From an uncultured Bacteroidia bacterium (GTDB taxonomy: Bacteria; Bacteroidota; Bacteroidia; Bacteroidales; UBA932), in contig CADASN010000010.1 of the NCBI GenBank assembly GCA_902790635.1, positions 1 to 64,000 on the forward strand: a DNA stretch of 64,000 bases, read 5' to 3'. Below are positions 48,527 to 57,351 of this stretch, piece after piece. Positions within the stretch are counted from its first letter, which is position 1. Every line of letters starts with the position of its first letter. The notes under the pieces are model-generated. The model ran no database searches, was not told the origin of the DNA, and saw only the letters and a list, made by a program, of their open reading frames with translations. The position numbers and the translations under genes are program-made.

Positions 48527-49707
48527 TTGCTGTAGAAATTCAGATAGGTTTCGATATCCTTGTCACCGCGGCCGGAGACGGTCAGCACGACGATGTCCTC
48601 GGGGCGGAACTGCATCTTCGGCAGGGCGCCGAGGGCGTGGGCGCTCTCCAGCGCCGGGATGATCCCTTCGAGCCGCGTCAGTTCGAAAGCGGCGGCGACG
48701 GCCTCGTCGTCATTGACCGGGATCACGCGGGCGCGCCCCTGCGCCGACAGGTTGGCATGCATCGGGCCGATACCCGGGTAGTCGAGCCCGGCGCTGATGG
48801 AGTACGGCTCCTCGATCTGCCCGTCCGGGGTCTGGATGACGTAGCTTTTGGCCCCGTGCAGGATGCCCACCTGCCCGAGGGCGATGGTGGCGGCGGTCTT
48901 GCCGCTGTCCACGCCCAGCCCGCCGGCCTCCGCCAGCACGATGCGCACGCGCGGGTCATCGATATAATGGTAGATGGTGCCTGCGGCATTGGAGCCGCCG
49001 CCCACGCAGGCCATCAGGTAGTCGGGATAGTCGCGTCCGGTCTGCTCCAGCAGCTGGCCCTGGATTTCTTCGCTGATGATGGACTGCAGGCGGGCCACCA
49101 GGTCGGGATAAGGGTGCGGACCTACGGTGGATCCGATGATATAGAACGTGTCCGCCGGGTGGCAGCACCAGTCGCGGATGGCTTCGTTGGTGGCGTCCTT
49201 GAGCGTTTTGTTGCCGGAGTGGACGGGGACGACGCTGGCTCCCAGCATTTTCATTTTCTCCACGTTGATGTGCTGGCGCTTCACGTCGGTCTCTCCCATA
49301 TAGACGACGCATTCCATGTCCATCAGGGCGCAGACCGTGGCCGTCGCGACGCCGTGCTGCCCCGCACCCGTCTCGGCGATGATGCGGTGCTTGCCCATCT
49401 GCCGGGCCAGGAGGATCTGGCCTACCGTGTTGTTGATCTTGTGGGCGCCGGTGTGGTTGAGGTCTTCCCGCTTGAGGAAGATCTGCGTGCCGTAGTGCGC
49501 GGAGAGCCGCCGCGCCCGGTAGAGCGGACTGGGGCGTCCGACATAGTCGCGCAGCAGGGCGCGGTATTCCTGCTGGAACGCTGCGCTCTGCAGGATGGGG
49601 AGGTAGGCTTGCTGCAGGTCTTCCACGCATTTGTGGAGGATCTCGGGGACGTAGGCGCCGCCGAATTCGCCGTAATAACCTTCTGGATCTACAAGATAAC
49701 TTTTCAT
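48523..49707 (-). CDS. trpB: Tryptophan synthase beta subunit
   Basis: This 394-residue PLP enzyme has the cofactor Lys in REDLNHTGAHKINNTVGQ, a glycine-rich GGGSNAAGTIYHY phosphate loop, AETGAGQHGVATATVCALMDMECVVYMG and ISAGLDYPGIGPMHANL. It condenses indole with Ser. It is the first structural gene of the operon, preceded by a leader peptide and attenuator. The order B-E-G-D-C-F-A is typical of Bacteroidetes. Confidence 0.96.
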   Translation of the reverse strand: MKSYLVDPEGYYGEFGGAYVPEILHKCVEDLQQAYLPILQSAAFQQEYRALLRDYVGRPSPLYRARRLSAHYGTQIFLKREDLNHTGAHKINNTVGQILLARQMGKHRIIAETGAGQHGVATATVCALMDMECVVYMGETDVKRQHINVEKMKMLGASVVPVHSGNKTLKDATNEAIRDWCCHPADTFYIIGSTVGPHPYPDLVARLQSIISEEIQGQLLEQTGRDYPDYLMACVGGGSNAAGTIYHYIDDPRVRIVLAEAGGLGVDSGKTAATIALGQVGILHGAKSYVIQTPDGQIEEPYSISAGLDYPGIGPMHANLSAQGRARVIPVNDDEAVAAAFELTRLEGIIPALESAHALGALPKMQFRPEDIVVLTVSGRGDKDIETYLNFYSK

Positions 49708-49733
49708 AGGGATGGGGATTTGTCTTAAACCTG

Positions 49734-49769
49734 AAAAAGGCCCTGTCGCAGTGCGGCAGGGCCCTTTTT
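49734..49769 (-). terminator. trp attenuator terminator
   Basis: On the minus strand GGCCCTGCCGC and GCGACAGGGCC form an 11-bp stem with one C-A mismatch and an ACT loop. AAAAA precedes it and TTTTT follows, extending the stem. It ends 27 bp before the trpB ATG and about 35 bp after the leader peptide stop. Confidence 0.85.
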
Positions 49770-49802
49770 ATGTACCTATTCTTTACTAATACATATGGAG
49801 CG

Positions 49803-49871
49803 TCAACCTCTTACGACTCGATTAAGTTGTAACAGGCGCCACCACCAATATGCGTTCGTGCGGTACATCAT
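49803..49871 (-). CDS. trpL: trp leader peptide with three Trp codons
   Basis: A 22-codon frame reads MMYRTNAYWWWRLLQLNRVVRG and stops at TGA 49805-49803. Three consecutive TGG codons at positions 9-11 (49847-49839), in a genome where Trp codons are rare, make it a clear attenuation leader. It starts only a few bases after the promoter box and ends about 35 bp before the terminator. Ribosome stalling at the Trp codons when charged tRNA-Trp is scarce would prevent terminator formation. Candidate antiterminator pairings between the leader and the first terminator arm are not obvious by eye. Confidence 0.85.
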   Translation of the reverse strand: MMYRTNAYWWWRLLQLNRVVRG

Positions 49872-49878
49872 ACTTCTG

Positions 49879-49908
49879 CAAATGTAGAAATAGATTATGG
49901 AAATGCAA
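49879..49908 (-). promoter_or_regulatory. Promoter of the trp operon
   Basis: TTG (49908-49906), exactly 19 nt, then TACATTTG (49886-49879) on the minus strand. The leader peptide ATG begins 8 bp after the box, so the transcript is almost leaderless. Confidence 0.85.
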
Positions 49909-49958
49909 GGAAAAAATGCACTTTTTTCGTAACTTGCGTACCCGAAAACCGGTTGGAT

Positions 49959-52781
49959 ATGAGCAGATTCACAATTACCCTCTTATCTGTTGCAGTTGTT
50001 CTTTTTGCGACAAATGGCTCCGCGTGGGCCCAGAAGAAACCCCTCGACCATGATGTCTATGACGGCTGGCAGTCTGTCCGCTCCGTCATGCTGACCCCGG
50101 ACGGGGACCTCGTCAGTTACGAAGTGACCCCGCAGGAGGGGGACGGCACCCTGTATCTCAAGAACCTGAAGACGGGTGCGGAACTTGCCGTGGCGCGCGG
50201 TACGGGCCTGAAGTGGGCCCAGGATGCAGCCTGGGGACTCTTCACGGTCAAGGCGCCTTTCGCCGAGACACGCCAGGCCAAGATCGACAAGAAAAAGAAA
50301 GAAGACCAGCCCAAGGACAGCCTTGCCAAGGTGGACCTGCGCACGCTGGCGTGGGAGATTGTCGGCGCTGCTGGTACTACCGATCTGGGCTACGACGGGG
50401 CCCCGTATCTGTTCGCCGCCCAGGATGTCAAGGGCCGCAAGTCCAAGAACCTGCTTGTGATCAATACCGCCACCGGGGCGGTGGACACGCTGAAGAACGT
50501 GTCGGATTTCGAAGCGTCGAAGTCGGGTTCGCGCCTGGCGGTCATCACCGCCAAGGAGGAGAAGGATTCGCTTTCGCGCAGCGCGGTGATCCTGTATGAT
50601 TTCCCGAAGGGGAGCATCGACACCTTGTCCAGCGGCCGCAAGACCTATGACAATGTGGAATTCAGTGAGGCGGGCGATAAACTGCTCTTCACCGCGACGG
50701 ACCAGGAGGAGGAGACGGATGGGACGCCCCGCCATGGCATCTACCTCGCCCAGGAGAAGGTGCAGGTCAAGGCTACGCGCCGTACCCCGGCCGTGACGGC
50801 CTGGCAGACCTGCGAGCTGCTCTCCGCGGACAGCGCCGACCTGCCCGAGGGCTGGGTCGCCGGCGCTTCCTGCGAGCCGGTATTCTCCAACCGCGCTTCC
50901 CGCGTGCTGCTCGACCTGTCCGAGTATGTTCCCGCCAAGGATACGACCGTTTACGATTTCGAAGCGGCACAGCTGGACATCTGGGTATGGGACCGGCATA
51001 CCGTCCCGCCGATGGACAAGGTGGCCCGCAACCGGACCCGCAGCCTGTGTGCCGTGGTCAACCTCGACCGCCCCGGACAGCTGGTGGTCCTGTCCCGCCA
51101 CCCTTCCGACCGCATCACTTTCTTCGACGGGGCCGAGGCGGACTATGCCCTGTCATCCGATACGGATGCCTATGTCATCGATAATATGTGGGCGGCCGAG
51201 AGCAGGGCGGACGTGTCCCTGGTGAGCCTGCGCGACGGCAGCCGCCGGACGCTGCGCGAAGGCGCATCCGGCTACGTGATCCCGTCTCCGTACGGCAAGT
51301 ATCTCGCCTGGTTCAACCCCGAGGACGGCAACTGGTACAGCTGGAACCTCGCCACGTCGGCCCTGGTCAACCTGACCGGCTCCACGGGCGTCGCTTTCTG
51401 GGACGAAGAGGACGATCATCCGACCGGCGGTTTCGTGCCGGCCGGCATGCCTTCCTGGGCGGGCAAGGACGAATTCATGCTGCTCTCCGACCGCTACGAC
51501 GTCTGGAAGTTCGACCCTGACGGCAAGAAGGCGGAGTGCCTGACCCGCGGGGCGGGCCGCCGCGACAAGGTGCAGTACAGCGCGGTCAACCTCGACCGGC
51601 ACAATGACCCGTATCTTTTCCAGGACATCAGCACCCTGCCGGTCAAGGGCAGCATCCGCCTGCGGGCCTTCAACGAGCGCGACAAGCGCAACGGCTATGC
51701 AACGGTGGACGTGGTCCGGGGTGGCGAGCCGCAAGGCTTCCTCGCCGAGAAGTCCTTCACCCAGCTCACCAAGGCGGAGAATGCCGACGTGATCGCCTAT
51801 CTCAAGGGGGATTTCCGCCATCCGATGGACCTCTACGTCGCCCGCGGCGACTGGTCCGGCGAGCGCAAGCTGACCGCCATCAATCCCCAGCAGGCGGACT
51901 ACCGCTGGGGCGATGTGCAGCTGGTCCACTGGGATGCCTACGACGGCACGCCGCTGGACGGCCTGCTCTTCACGCCGGATGGGTTGGACAAGTCCGGCAA
52001 GTATCCGATGATGATCTACTTCTATGAGAAGTATTCCGAGTCGCTCTATGACTATCGCGCCCCTGCGCCGAGCCGCTCGACCGTCAATATCCCCTTCTAC
52101 GTGAGCCGGGGCTATGTGGTCTTCATCCCGGACATCGTCTATCAGGACGGCCACCCGGGCGAGAGCGCTTACAATTGCATCTGCGCGGGCGCCGAAGCGA
52201 TGTGCCGCCAGTTCTCCTTCATCGACAAGGACAAGATGGCCATCCAGGGCCAGAGCTGGGGCGGCTACCAGACGGCCTATCTCGTGACGCGCACCAATAT
52301 GTTCGCCGCCGCGGGGGCCGGCGCTCCGGTGGGCAACATGACGAGCGCCTACGGCGGCATCCGCTGGGAGTCCGGCAGCAGCCGCATCGGCCAGTATGAG
52401 CACGGCCAGAGCCGTATCGGCAAGACCCTCTGGGAGGACGGCGGCCTCGACCTCTATGTCGAGAATTCCCCGGTATTCCATGCTCCGAACGTGACCACGC
52501 CGGTGCTCATCATGCACAATGACAACGACGGCGCCGTGCCCTGGTACCAGGGTATCGAGTTCTTCATGAGCCTGCGCCGCCTCGGCAAGCCGGCCTGGCT
52601 GTTGGAGTACAACAACGAAGCGCACAACCTCGTGGAGCGGCGCAACTGCAAGGATCTCTCGATCCGTCTCCAGCAGTTCTTCGATCACTACCTCCAGGGC
52701 GCGCCGGAGCCGGTGTGGATGAAGGAAGGGATCCCTTACGCCAGAAAAGGCAATTATTTCGCCACGGAGTTGGCGAAATAA
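49959..52781 (+). CDS. Secreted S9-family (prolyl oligopeptidase-like) peptidase
   Basis: This protein of about 940 residues has a signal peptide (MSRFTITLL core, ending WAQK). The N-terminal 600 residues are beta-propeller-like with many Asp-Gly strands. The C-terminal alpha/beta hydrolase domain carries the nucleophile in IQGQSWGGYQ (Ser about 766), the acid in MHNDNDGAVPW (Asp about 854) and the His in YNNEAHNLVER (about 888). The frame opens with TTG two codons earlier; the ATG at 49959 is used. An imperfect promoter box (TAACTTGC, 49930-49937) lies upstream, divergent from the trp promoter. It probably cleaves peptides in the periplasm. Confidence 0.9.
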   Translation: MSRFTITLLSVAVVLFATNGSAWAQKKPLDHDVYDGWQSVRSVMLTPDGDLVSYEVTPQEGDGTLYLKNLKTGAELAVARGTGLKWAQDAAWGLFTVKAPFAETRQAKIDKKKKEDQPKDSLAKVDLRTLAWEIVGAAGTTDLGYDGAPYLFAAQDVKGRKSKNLLVINTATGAVDTLKNVSDFEASKSGSRLAVITAKEEKDSLSRSAVILYDFPKGSIDTLSSGRKTYDNVEFSEAGDKLLFTATDQEEETDGTPRHGIYLAQEKVQVKATRRTPAVTAWQTCELLSADSADLPEGWVAGASCEPVFSNRASRVLLDLSEYVPAKDTTVYDFEAAQLDIWVWDRHTVPPMDKVARNRTRSLCAVVNLDRPGQLVVLSRHPSDRITFFDGAEADYALSSDTDAYVIDNMWAAESRADVSLVSLRDGSRRTLREGASGYVIPSPYGKYLAWFNPEDGNWYSWNLATSALVNLTGSTGVAFWDEEDDHPTGGFVPAGMPSWAGKDEFMLLSDRYDVWKFDPDGKKAECLTRGAGRRDKVQYSAVNLDRHNDPYLFQDISTLPVKGSIRLRAFNERDKRNGYATVDVVRGGEPQGFLAEKSFTQLTKAENADVIAYLKGDFRHPMDLYVARGDWSGERKLTAINPQQADYRWGDVQLVHWDAYDGTPLDGLLFTPDGLDKSGKYPMMIYFYEKYSESLYDYRAPAPSRSTVNIPFYVSRGYVVFIPDIVYQDGHPGESAYNCICAGAEAMCRQFSFIDKDKMAIQGQSWGGYQTAYLVTRTNMFAAAGAGAPVGNMTSAYGGIRWESGSSRIGQYEHGQSRIGKTLWEDGGLDLYVENSPVFHAPNVTTPVLIMHNDNDGAVPWYQGIEFFMSLRRLGKPAWLLEYNNEAHNLVERRNCKDLSIRLQQFFDHYLQGAPEPVWMKEGIPYARKGNYFATELAK

Positions 52782-52787
52782 GATTTC

Positions 52788-53477
52788 TTATATCCCCAGC
52801 AGGGCTTTGACGAGGAACCAGATGGGCGGGATGAGCAGGGCGGGGATGTAGTTCAGCGTCTTGCAGTCCTTGAGCTTGAGCAGCGAGAGGCCGGAGGCGA
52901 TGATGAGCAGGCCTCCGACGATGGCCGTCTCATTGATCATCGTACCCTCGACCACGGGAGAATCGGCGGCGAATTTGCCGATCAGCCAGAACATTCCCTG
53001 CCAGCAGAAAAGGATCGGCGCAGCGAAGATGATGCCGATGCCGTAGGTGGTCGCGAAGACCATCGAGGTCACGAGGTCGAGCGTGGCGTTGGTGAACAGG
53101 AAGGTATTGTCCCCCGTGGTGGCGCTCAGGATGGGGCCGACGATGGAGAAGGTTCCCACGCAGAAGAGCAGGCAGGCGGTAATCAGGCCGTTGGCCAGGC
53201 CTTCGCCGCCACGCTTGGCGATCAGCCGCTTGGTGCGGCCGTCGAGGTCAAGCGCCGTGCCGGCGATGCCGCCGAGCGCGATGCTCAGGATGAAGAGCAC
53301 GGGGAATTCGCTCTTCGGGATGTTCTGCACGAAAGTATTGGCGCCCAACGCCAGCGAAGCGAGCCCCATGGCGTTGTACAGGGCGTTCTGGTATTTCTCT
53401 CCGAGTCCCTTCTTGAGCAGGCTCCCCACTATGGAGCCGACGATGATGCACCCGGTGTTGACGAGGGTTCCGAGCAT
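52788..53477 (-). CDS. DUF554-family membrane protein
   Basis: This 229-residue protein has about six or seven hydrophobic helices and matches the DUF554 pattern: MLGTLVNTGCIIVGSIVGSLLKKGL, GLASLALG, FILSIALGGIAGTALDLDGRTKRL, FCVGTFSIVGPI, TYGIGIIFAAPILFCWQG and GGLLIIASGLSLLKLKDCKTLNYIPALL. The family is widespread and its transport role is unknown. It shares one base with the stop codon of the TonB plug gene (TAATG), so the two are coupled. Confidence 0.88.
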   Translation of the reverse strand: MLGTLVNTGCIIVGSIVGSLLKKGLGEKYQNALYNAMGLASLALGANTFVQNIPKSEFPVLFILSIALGGIAGTALDLDGRTKRLIAKRGGEGLANGLITACLLFCVGTFSIVGPILSATTGDNTFLFTNATLDLVTSMVFATTYGIGIIFAAPILFCWQGMFWLIGKFAADSPVVEGTMINETAIVGGLLIIASGLSLLKLKDCKTLNYIPALLIPPIWFLVKALLGI

Positions 53478-53926
53478 TATTTCTTCCGCTTGGCTTCCCG
53501 GGCGGCTTTCCGCTCGGCTTTGCGGGCCTCTGCGGCATCCTTTTCAGCCTGGACGGCCGCTTTGGTCCTGAAGAGGATGACGCCGTTCTGTCCCTGCACG
53601 CCGTAGATGCCGGCCGTGCCGTCCTTGAGGACCTCGACGGAATAAATGTCCTCCGGACGAAGGTAGGTCACGTTGTCCGTGATGATGCCGTCCACGACGA
53701 AGAGCGGCTGGGTCTCATTGGAGTTGGTCGCAACGCCGCGGATGATCACCTTGGGCATCACGCCGTTGCTTCCGTCGCCCGAGATGGTGACGCCCGGTTC
53801 GTTGCGGAGGAGGTCAAACACGGTGCTATATTGGGTCTTGTCTTTCTGGTCGCGGACTTTCTCCTGTGCGCCGAGCGTGCCGCAGAGCAGCAACGCGGCT
53901 GCGATGATGAATAAAACTTTTTTCAT
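53477..53926 (-). CDS. Orphan TonB-receptor plug-domain protein
   Basis: This protein of about 149 residues has a signal peptide (MKKVLFIIAAALLLCGTLGAQ). A plug-domain-like core follows: VFDLLRNEPGVTISGDGSNGVMPKVIIRGVATNSNETQPLFVVDGIITDNVTYLRPEDIYSVEVLKDGTAGIYGVQGQNGVILFRT. There is no barrel; instead a highly basic, Ala/Lys/Arg-rich tail ends the protein. The plug-only form is a known Bacteroidetes oddity, and its function is unclear. An ATG five codons upstream is possible, but the signal peptide begins at 53926. It is coupled to the DUF554 gene. Confidence 0.8.
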   Translation of the reverse strand: MKKVLFIIAAALLLCGTLGAQEKVRDQKDKTQYSTVFDLLRNEPGVTISGDGSNGVMPKVIIRGVATNSNETQPLFVVDGIITDNVTYLRPEDIYSVEVLKDGTAGIYGVQGQNGVILFRTKAAVQAEKDAAEARKAERKAAREAKRKK

Positions 53927-53945
53927 ACCAAACGGATTCAATGCT

Positions 53946-53976
53946 CAAAAATAGATTATTTTCCGTTTTCCTGCAA
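53946..53976 (-). promoter_or_regulatory. Promoter of the plug/DUF554 pair
   Basis: On the minus strand TTG (53976-53974), 20 nt, then TATTTTTG (53953-53946), 19 bp upstream of the ATG. Confidence 0.65.
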
Positions 53977-54013
53977 GTTTCGGACCCCGGGAGCAAGCGT
54001 TCTTCTTTTTTGC

Positions 54014-54021
54014 TATCTTTG
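54014..54021 (+). promoter_or_regulatory. -7 box TATCTTTG
   Basis: A perfect TAnnTTTG lies 26 bp before the ATG at 54048. No TTG is seen 19 nt upstream, so the -33 half is weak. Confidence 0.5.
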
Positions 54022-54047
54022 TGGCAGACACCAAATACTTCTTGCTC

Positions 54048-54722
54048 ATGAAACATCTTCTCACAGCGGTGGCAGCCTGCATGCTGTTCGGTCTCGGCAC
54101 GGTCGCCCAGGCACAGGATGAATACAAATTCGCGGACACGGTGCTCTCGCTCCAGCAGGTGACTGCCCAGTGGCACGACCAGAATCTCTATACCGCAGGG
54201 TGGGACGAGTCCCCGACCATCCGGAACTATTTCGTCGGACTGGCGACCACCTATCCGACAGACCTGTTCTACAACATCCTCTATACGATGCTCGGCTTCA
54301 ACACCGAGGGCGTCATCGGGGATTATGTCCTGGACGAGAAGAACGGCTTCATCTCCGGCAAGCTGCTGTCCCAGATAGAGAGCGCGATGCAGATGTGCTA
54401 CTGGCGCTGCAATGACGGCAACCGCCTCGTGGGCGTGGCCGTCATGGGTGACGAGTTCAGCGATGCGCCCGTCCCGGAGGATGATCCGGATTTCGAAGTG
54501 GACGTCGTCTGCATCAATGACCTGATGTTCTTCCGCATCGAAAAGGATGAGCTGATCTGGCGGCCGGTCTCCCCGCGGAGCCTGCTCGGAAGGGATTACA
54601 ATTTTGCTGAATACGAAATATCCCTGCCCCGCCAGGGCAAGGATATCACGCTCACGAACCGGGAGACCGGGAAAGTCACGAAGCTGACCTGGAACGGTGC
54701 CCGCTTCTCCGCCGCGAAGTGA
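54048..54722 (+). CDS. Secreted protein of unknown function
   Basis: This protein of about 224 residues has a signal peptide (MKHLLTAVAACMLFGLGTVAQAQ). The mature part is mixed alpha/beta with no known motif. It includes a YWRCNDGNRLVGVAVMG strand and an acidic PVPEDDPDFEVDVVCIND stretch, and ends in a Thr-rich beta region. The frame is open upstream, but the ATG at 54048 begins the signal peptide and follows a promoter box. It converges with the S9 peptidase gene 12 bp away. Confidence 0.6.
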   Translation: MKHLLTAVAACMLFGLGTVAQAQDEYKFADTVLSLQQVTAQWHDQNLYTAGWDESPTIRNYFVGLATTYPTDLFYNILYTMLGFNTEGVIGDYVLDEKNGFISGKLLSQIESAMQMCYWRCNDGNRLVGVAVMGDEFSDAPVPEDDPDFEVDVVCINDLMFFRIEKDELIWRPVSPRSLLGRDYNFAEYEISLPRQGKDITLTNRETGKVTKLTWNGARFSAAK

Positions 54723-54734
54723 CGCGCGGCCGGA

Positions 54735-57215
54735 TCAGTCGTTGTTCAATTCTTTGATATCGACCTCGCTGCGCTCGCTCTCACCGAGCAGCCACTCCGA
54801 GAAGTAGTCAGCCAGGCGGATGAAGAAATACTCGTTCATGTCGCCGAATCCATGGCGCTGACCCGGCAGGATCAGCAGGTCGAAGCGTTTGTTGGCCCGG
54901 ATCAGGGCATTGACGACCCGGATCGTGTTGGCCGGGTTGACATTGTTGTCGATATCGCCGTGGACCAGCATCAGGTGTCCCTTGAGGTTGGCGGCCAGTT
55001 GCGGGTTGGTCTCGATGTGATAGACAAAGGTCGTGTCGCCCTGGGCCACCTTTTCGGTGACACCGTGGTGCGTCTCGCTCCACCAGCGGTTGTAGATGCT
55101 GTTGTCGTGGTTGCCGGCGCAGGAGACAGCCGCCTTGAAGAAATCCGGATACTTGAGGATGGCTGCGGTGGACATGAAGCCGCCGCCTGAATGTCCGTGG
55201 ATGCCCACCCGGCTGCCGTCGATGAAGTCATACTGTCCGGCCAGCTGCTGGATGGCGTATTTCTGGTCCTCCAGGCCATAGTCGCGCAGGTTCCCGTAGC
55301 CATAGTTGTGGTACCACTTGGAGCGGTTGGGATGACCGCCGCGGTTGCCTACCGTGATGACGATGAAGCCGATCTGCGCCAGGCGGTCGGTGCGGACCAT
55401 TCCGCGGGACCAGGCGATGTTGTTGGCTTCCACCTGCGGACCCGGATAGACATAGTCGATGATGGGATAGACCTTGGTCGAATCGAAGTCGAAAGGCTTG
55501 TACATGGCCCCGTAGAGATCCGTGACGCCGTCGGCGGCCTTGACTTTGAAGCGCTCCGGCATCTTGTAGCCCGCCGCGAAGAGCAGGCTGAGGTCGGCCT
55601 GGTCGAGCGGAGTGCGTTTGCCGTCGCGGCCGATCAGCCAGGACTCCGGCGCATAGTCCACGCGCGAGCAGTTGGCCACCACCCAGCGGCCGTCGTCACT
55701 GACGCTGGCGTCCACGTTCATGTCCTCCATGTCCAGCTGCCTGATCGGGCCGCCGGACAGGCTGACCCGGTAGGTGTGCATCTGGTAGGGATTCTCGTCT
55801 TTGTTGACCCCGCAGGCGGAGAAGAGGACATAGCCCTCTTTCTCATTGACCGAAAGGACGTCCTCGACATGATAGGCGCCCTCGGTGAGGTTGCGTACCA
55901 GGGAGCCGTCGGCGTTGTAGAGGTAGAGGTTGGCCCAGCCGTTGCGCTCGGACCACTGCAGGATCTGCCTGCCGCCGCCGATCAGATGCAGCTGGCGGTC
56001 CTCCACGTAGGTATTCATCCGCTCGGTGAGGATGGTCCGGGTGGAATCCGCCGCGAGGTCCAGCCGGCAGACGTCCATCCGGTGCAGGTCGCGGGAGCCG
56101 CGGGTCAGGTAGAAGCCGTCGTTGTCGCCCAGCCATACGCGGGAGCGGTATTTGTCGTAGATCTCCCGGTATTTGCGCGGACGCGTGGCCACGTCCAGTG
56201 TCTGGTCCTTGAAGGCGACGGTCTGGTAGCGCTTGCTGCTGCCGTCGGGCATCGAGAACACGTAGAGCTCCTCCGTCGGGCCGGGCTCGCCGGGCATCTG
56301 GTACTTGTAGGTCTCTAGGGTCGGGCGGGGCTGGCTGATCGAGTTGATCACCCAGAGGTCCTTGATCATCCGCATGTCGGTTTTCATGGCAGCGAAATGC
56401 TTGCTATCCGGTGACCAGACGATGCGCGCCATCGTGCGGCGGGTGGTGTCCGTCTCCGTGTCGCCCGAGTAGTTGTCCACGCCGAAGCCGTACTGGCGGA
56501 CGCCGTCGGAGGTAAGGCGGTGCTCCACGAGGGTGGAATCCTTGTCATCCTCGGCAGCCTTGGCGAGATTCTCCTTGTCCATCCAGAACAGGTTGGAGTT
56601 CTTGACGAACACCCCGATCTGCCCGTCCGGGGAGATGCTGGCCCACTGCGGGTATTCCTTCTTTTCGGGTTTGTATTCCGTGAGTTTGCCGGTGGCGAGT
56701 TCGTACTGGAAGTGGAAGACTTTCTTGGTCATCTTCGGGGCCTGGGGGCCTTTGGGTGCCTTGTCGCCGTCCTTTTTCTCGCGGGCGGCGCGTTTCTCCG
56801 CCAGGGTGTCGGGGACTTCCTGCGTCCCCGTGATGTCGAAGCGGAAGTATTTGTCATCCTTGAGCTTGAGGTTTTCGATCGGCAGGTGCTGGGCGTCGAA
56901 GGGATCCCGGACAATCTGCGTGATCTCCATCGCCAGTTTCTCCATGTCGAAAGCCGGGGTCTTGCGGCCCGTCTCCGGGTCCACGATCCAGTATTGTGTC
57001 CCGGCCGGGGTCTTCCAGCTGTACCAGAACTTGTCCGAGTCGCGGAACCAGTTGGGCTGGAGCTCGGTGGAGAAAACCATCTGGGAGATACGTTTGGCGG
57101 AGAACTGTGCTGCCAGGTCATAGTTGGGCGTGACCTTGGGCTGCCGCTTCGGAGGAGCGCCCAGCACGCTGAACGTGGCAAAGACCGCCAGAAGGAGGAT
57201 AACAAAACGTTTCAT
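54735..57215 (-). CDS. S9B dipeptidyl peptidase IV-like enzyme
   Basis: This 826-residue protein has a signal peptide (MKRFVILLLAVFATFSVLGA). A beta-propeller region contains DPPIV-type repeats (IVWSPDSKHFAAMKTD, YLTRGSRDLHRMDVCRLDL, ADGSLVRNLTEGAYHV). The C-terminal hydrolase domain has VGIHGHSGGGFMSTAAI (Ser about 675), LMLVHGDIDNNVNP (Asp about 750) and LPGQRHGFGDMNEYF (His about 782). It removes N-terminal dipeptides, often after Pro. A Lys/Glu-rich insertion near residue 150 (EKRAAREKKDGDKAPKGPQAPK) is unusual in length. It has its own promoter box (TATCTTTG at 57251-57244). Confidence 0.92.
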   Translation of the reverse strand: MKRFVILLLAVFATFSVLGAPPKRQPKVTPNYDLAAQFSAKRISQMVFSTELQPNWFRDSDKFWYSWKTPAGTQYWIVDPETGRKTPAFDMEKLAMEITQIVRDPFDAQHLPIENLKLKDDKYFRFDITGTQEVPDTLAEKRAAREKKDGDKAPKGPQAPKMTKKVFHFQYELATGKLTEYKPEKKEYPQWASISPDGQIGVFVKNSNLFWMDKENLAKAAEDDKDSTLVEHRLTSDGVRQYGFGVDNYSGDTETDTTRRTMARIVWSPDSKHFAAMKTDMRMIKDLWVINSISQPRPTLETYKYQMPGEPGPTEELYVFSMPDGSSKRYQTVAFKDQTLDVATRPRKYREIYDKYRSRVWLGDNDGFYLTRGSRDLHRMDVCRLDLAADSTRTILTERMNTYVEDRQLHLIGGGRQILQWSERNGWANLYLYNADGSLVRNLTEGAYHVEDVLSVNEKEGYVLFSACGVNKDENPYQMHTYRVSLSGGPIRQLDMEDMNVDASVSDDGRWVVANCSRVDYAPESWLIGRDGKRTPLDQADLSLLFAAGYKMPERFKVKAADGVTDLYGAMYKPFDFDSTKVYPIIDYVYPGPQVEANNIAWSRGMVRTDRLAQIGFIVITVGNRGGHPNRSKWYHNYGYGNLRDYGLEDQKYAIQQLAGQYDFIDGSRVGIHGHSGGGFMSTAAILKYPDFFKAAVSCAGNHDNSIYNRWWSETHHGVTEKVAQGDTTFVYHIETNPQLAANLKGHLMLVHGDIDNNVNPANTIRVVNALIRANKRFDLLILPGQRHGFGDMNEYFFIRLADYFSEWLLGESERSEVDIKELNND

Positions 57216-57243
57216 ATTTCCGATGTGTGAATTGTCCGAAAAA

Positions 57244-57251
57244 CAAAGATA
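57244..57251 (-). promoter_or_regulatory. -7 box TATCTTTG of the S9B gene
   Basis: On the minus strand a perfect -7 element lies 29 bp upstream of the ATG. No TTG lies 19 nt further upstream, so the -33 half is weak. Confidence 0.55.
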
Positions 57252-57351
57252 AGAAAAAAAGGTGCACCCGCGCCCTGGTGTCGGGGATTTTGCGGAATGC
57301 GCGTTTTTTTATACATTTACAGTCACGAATGTATAACCAAAACTCCCAGTT

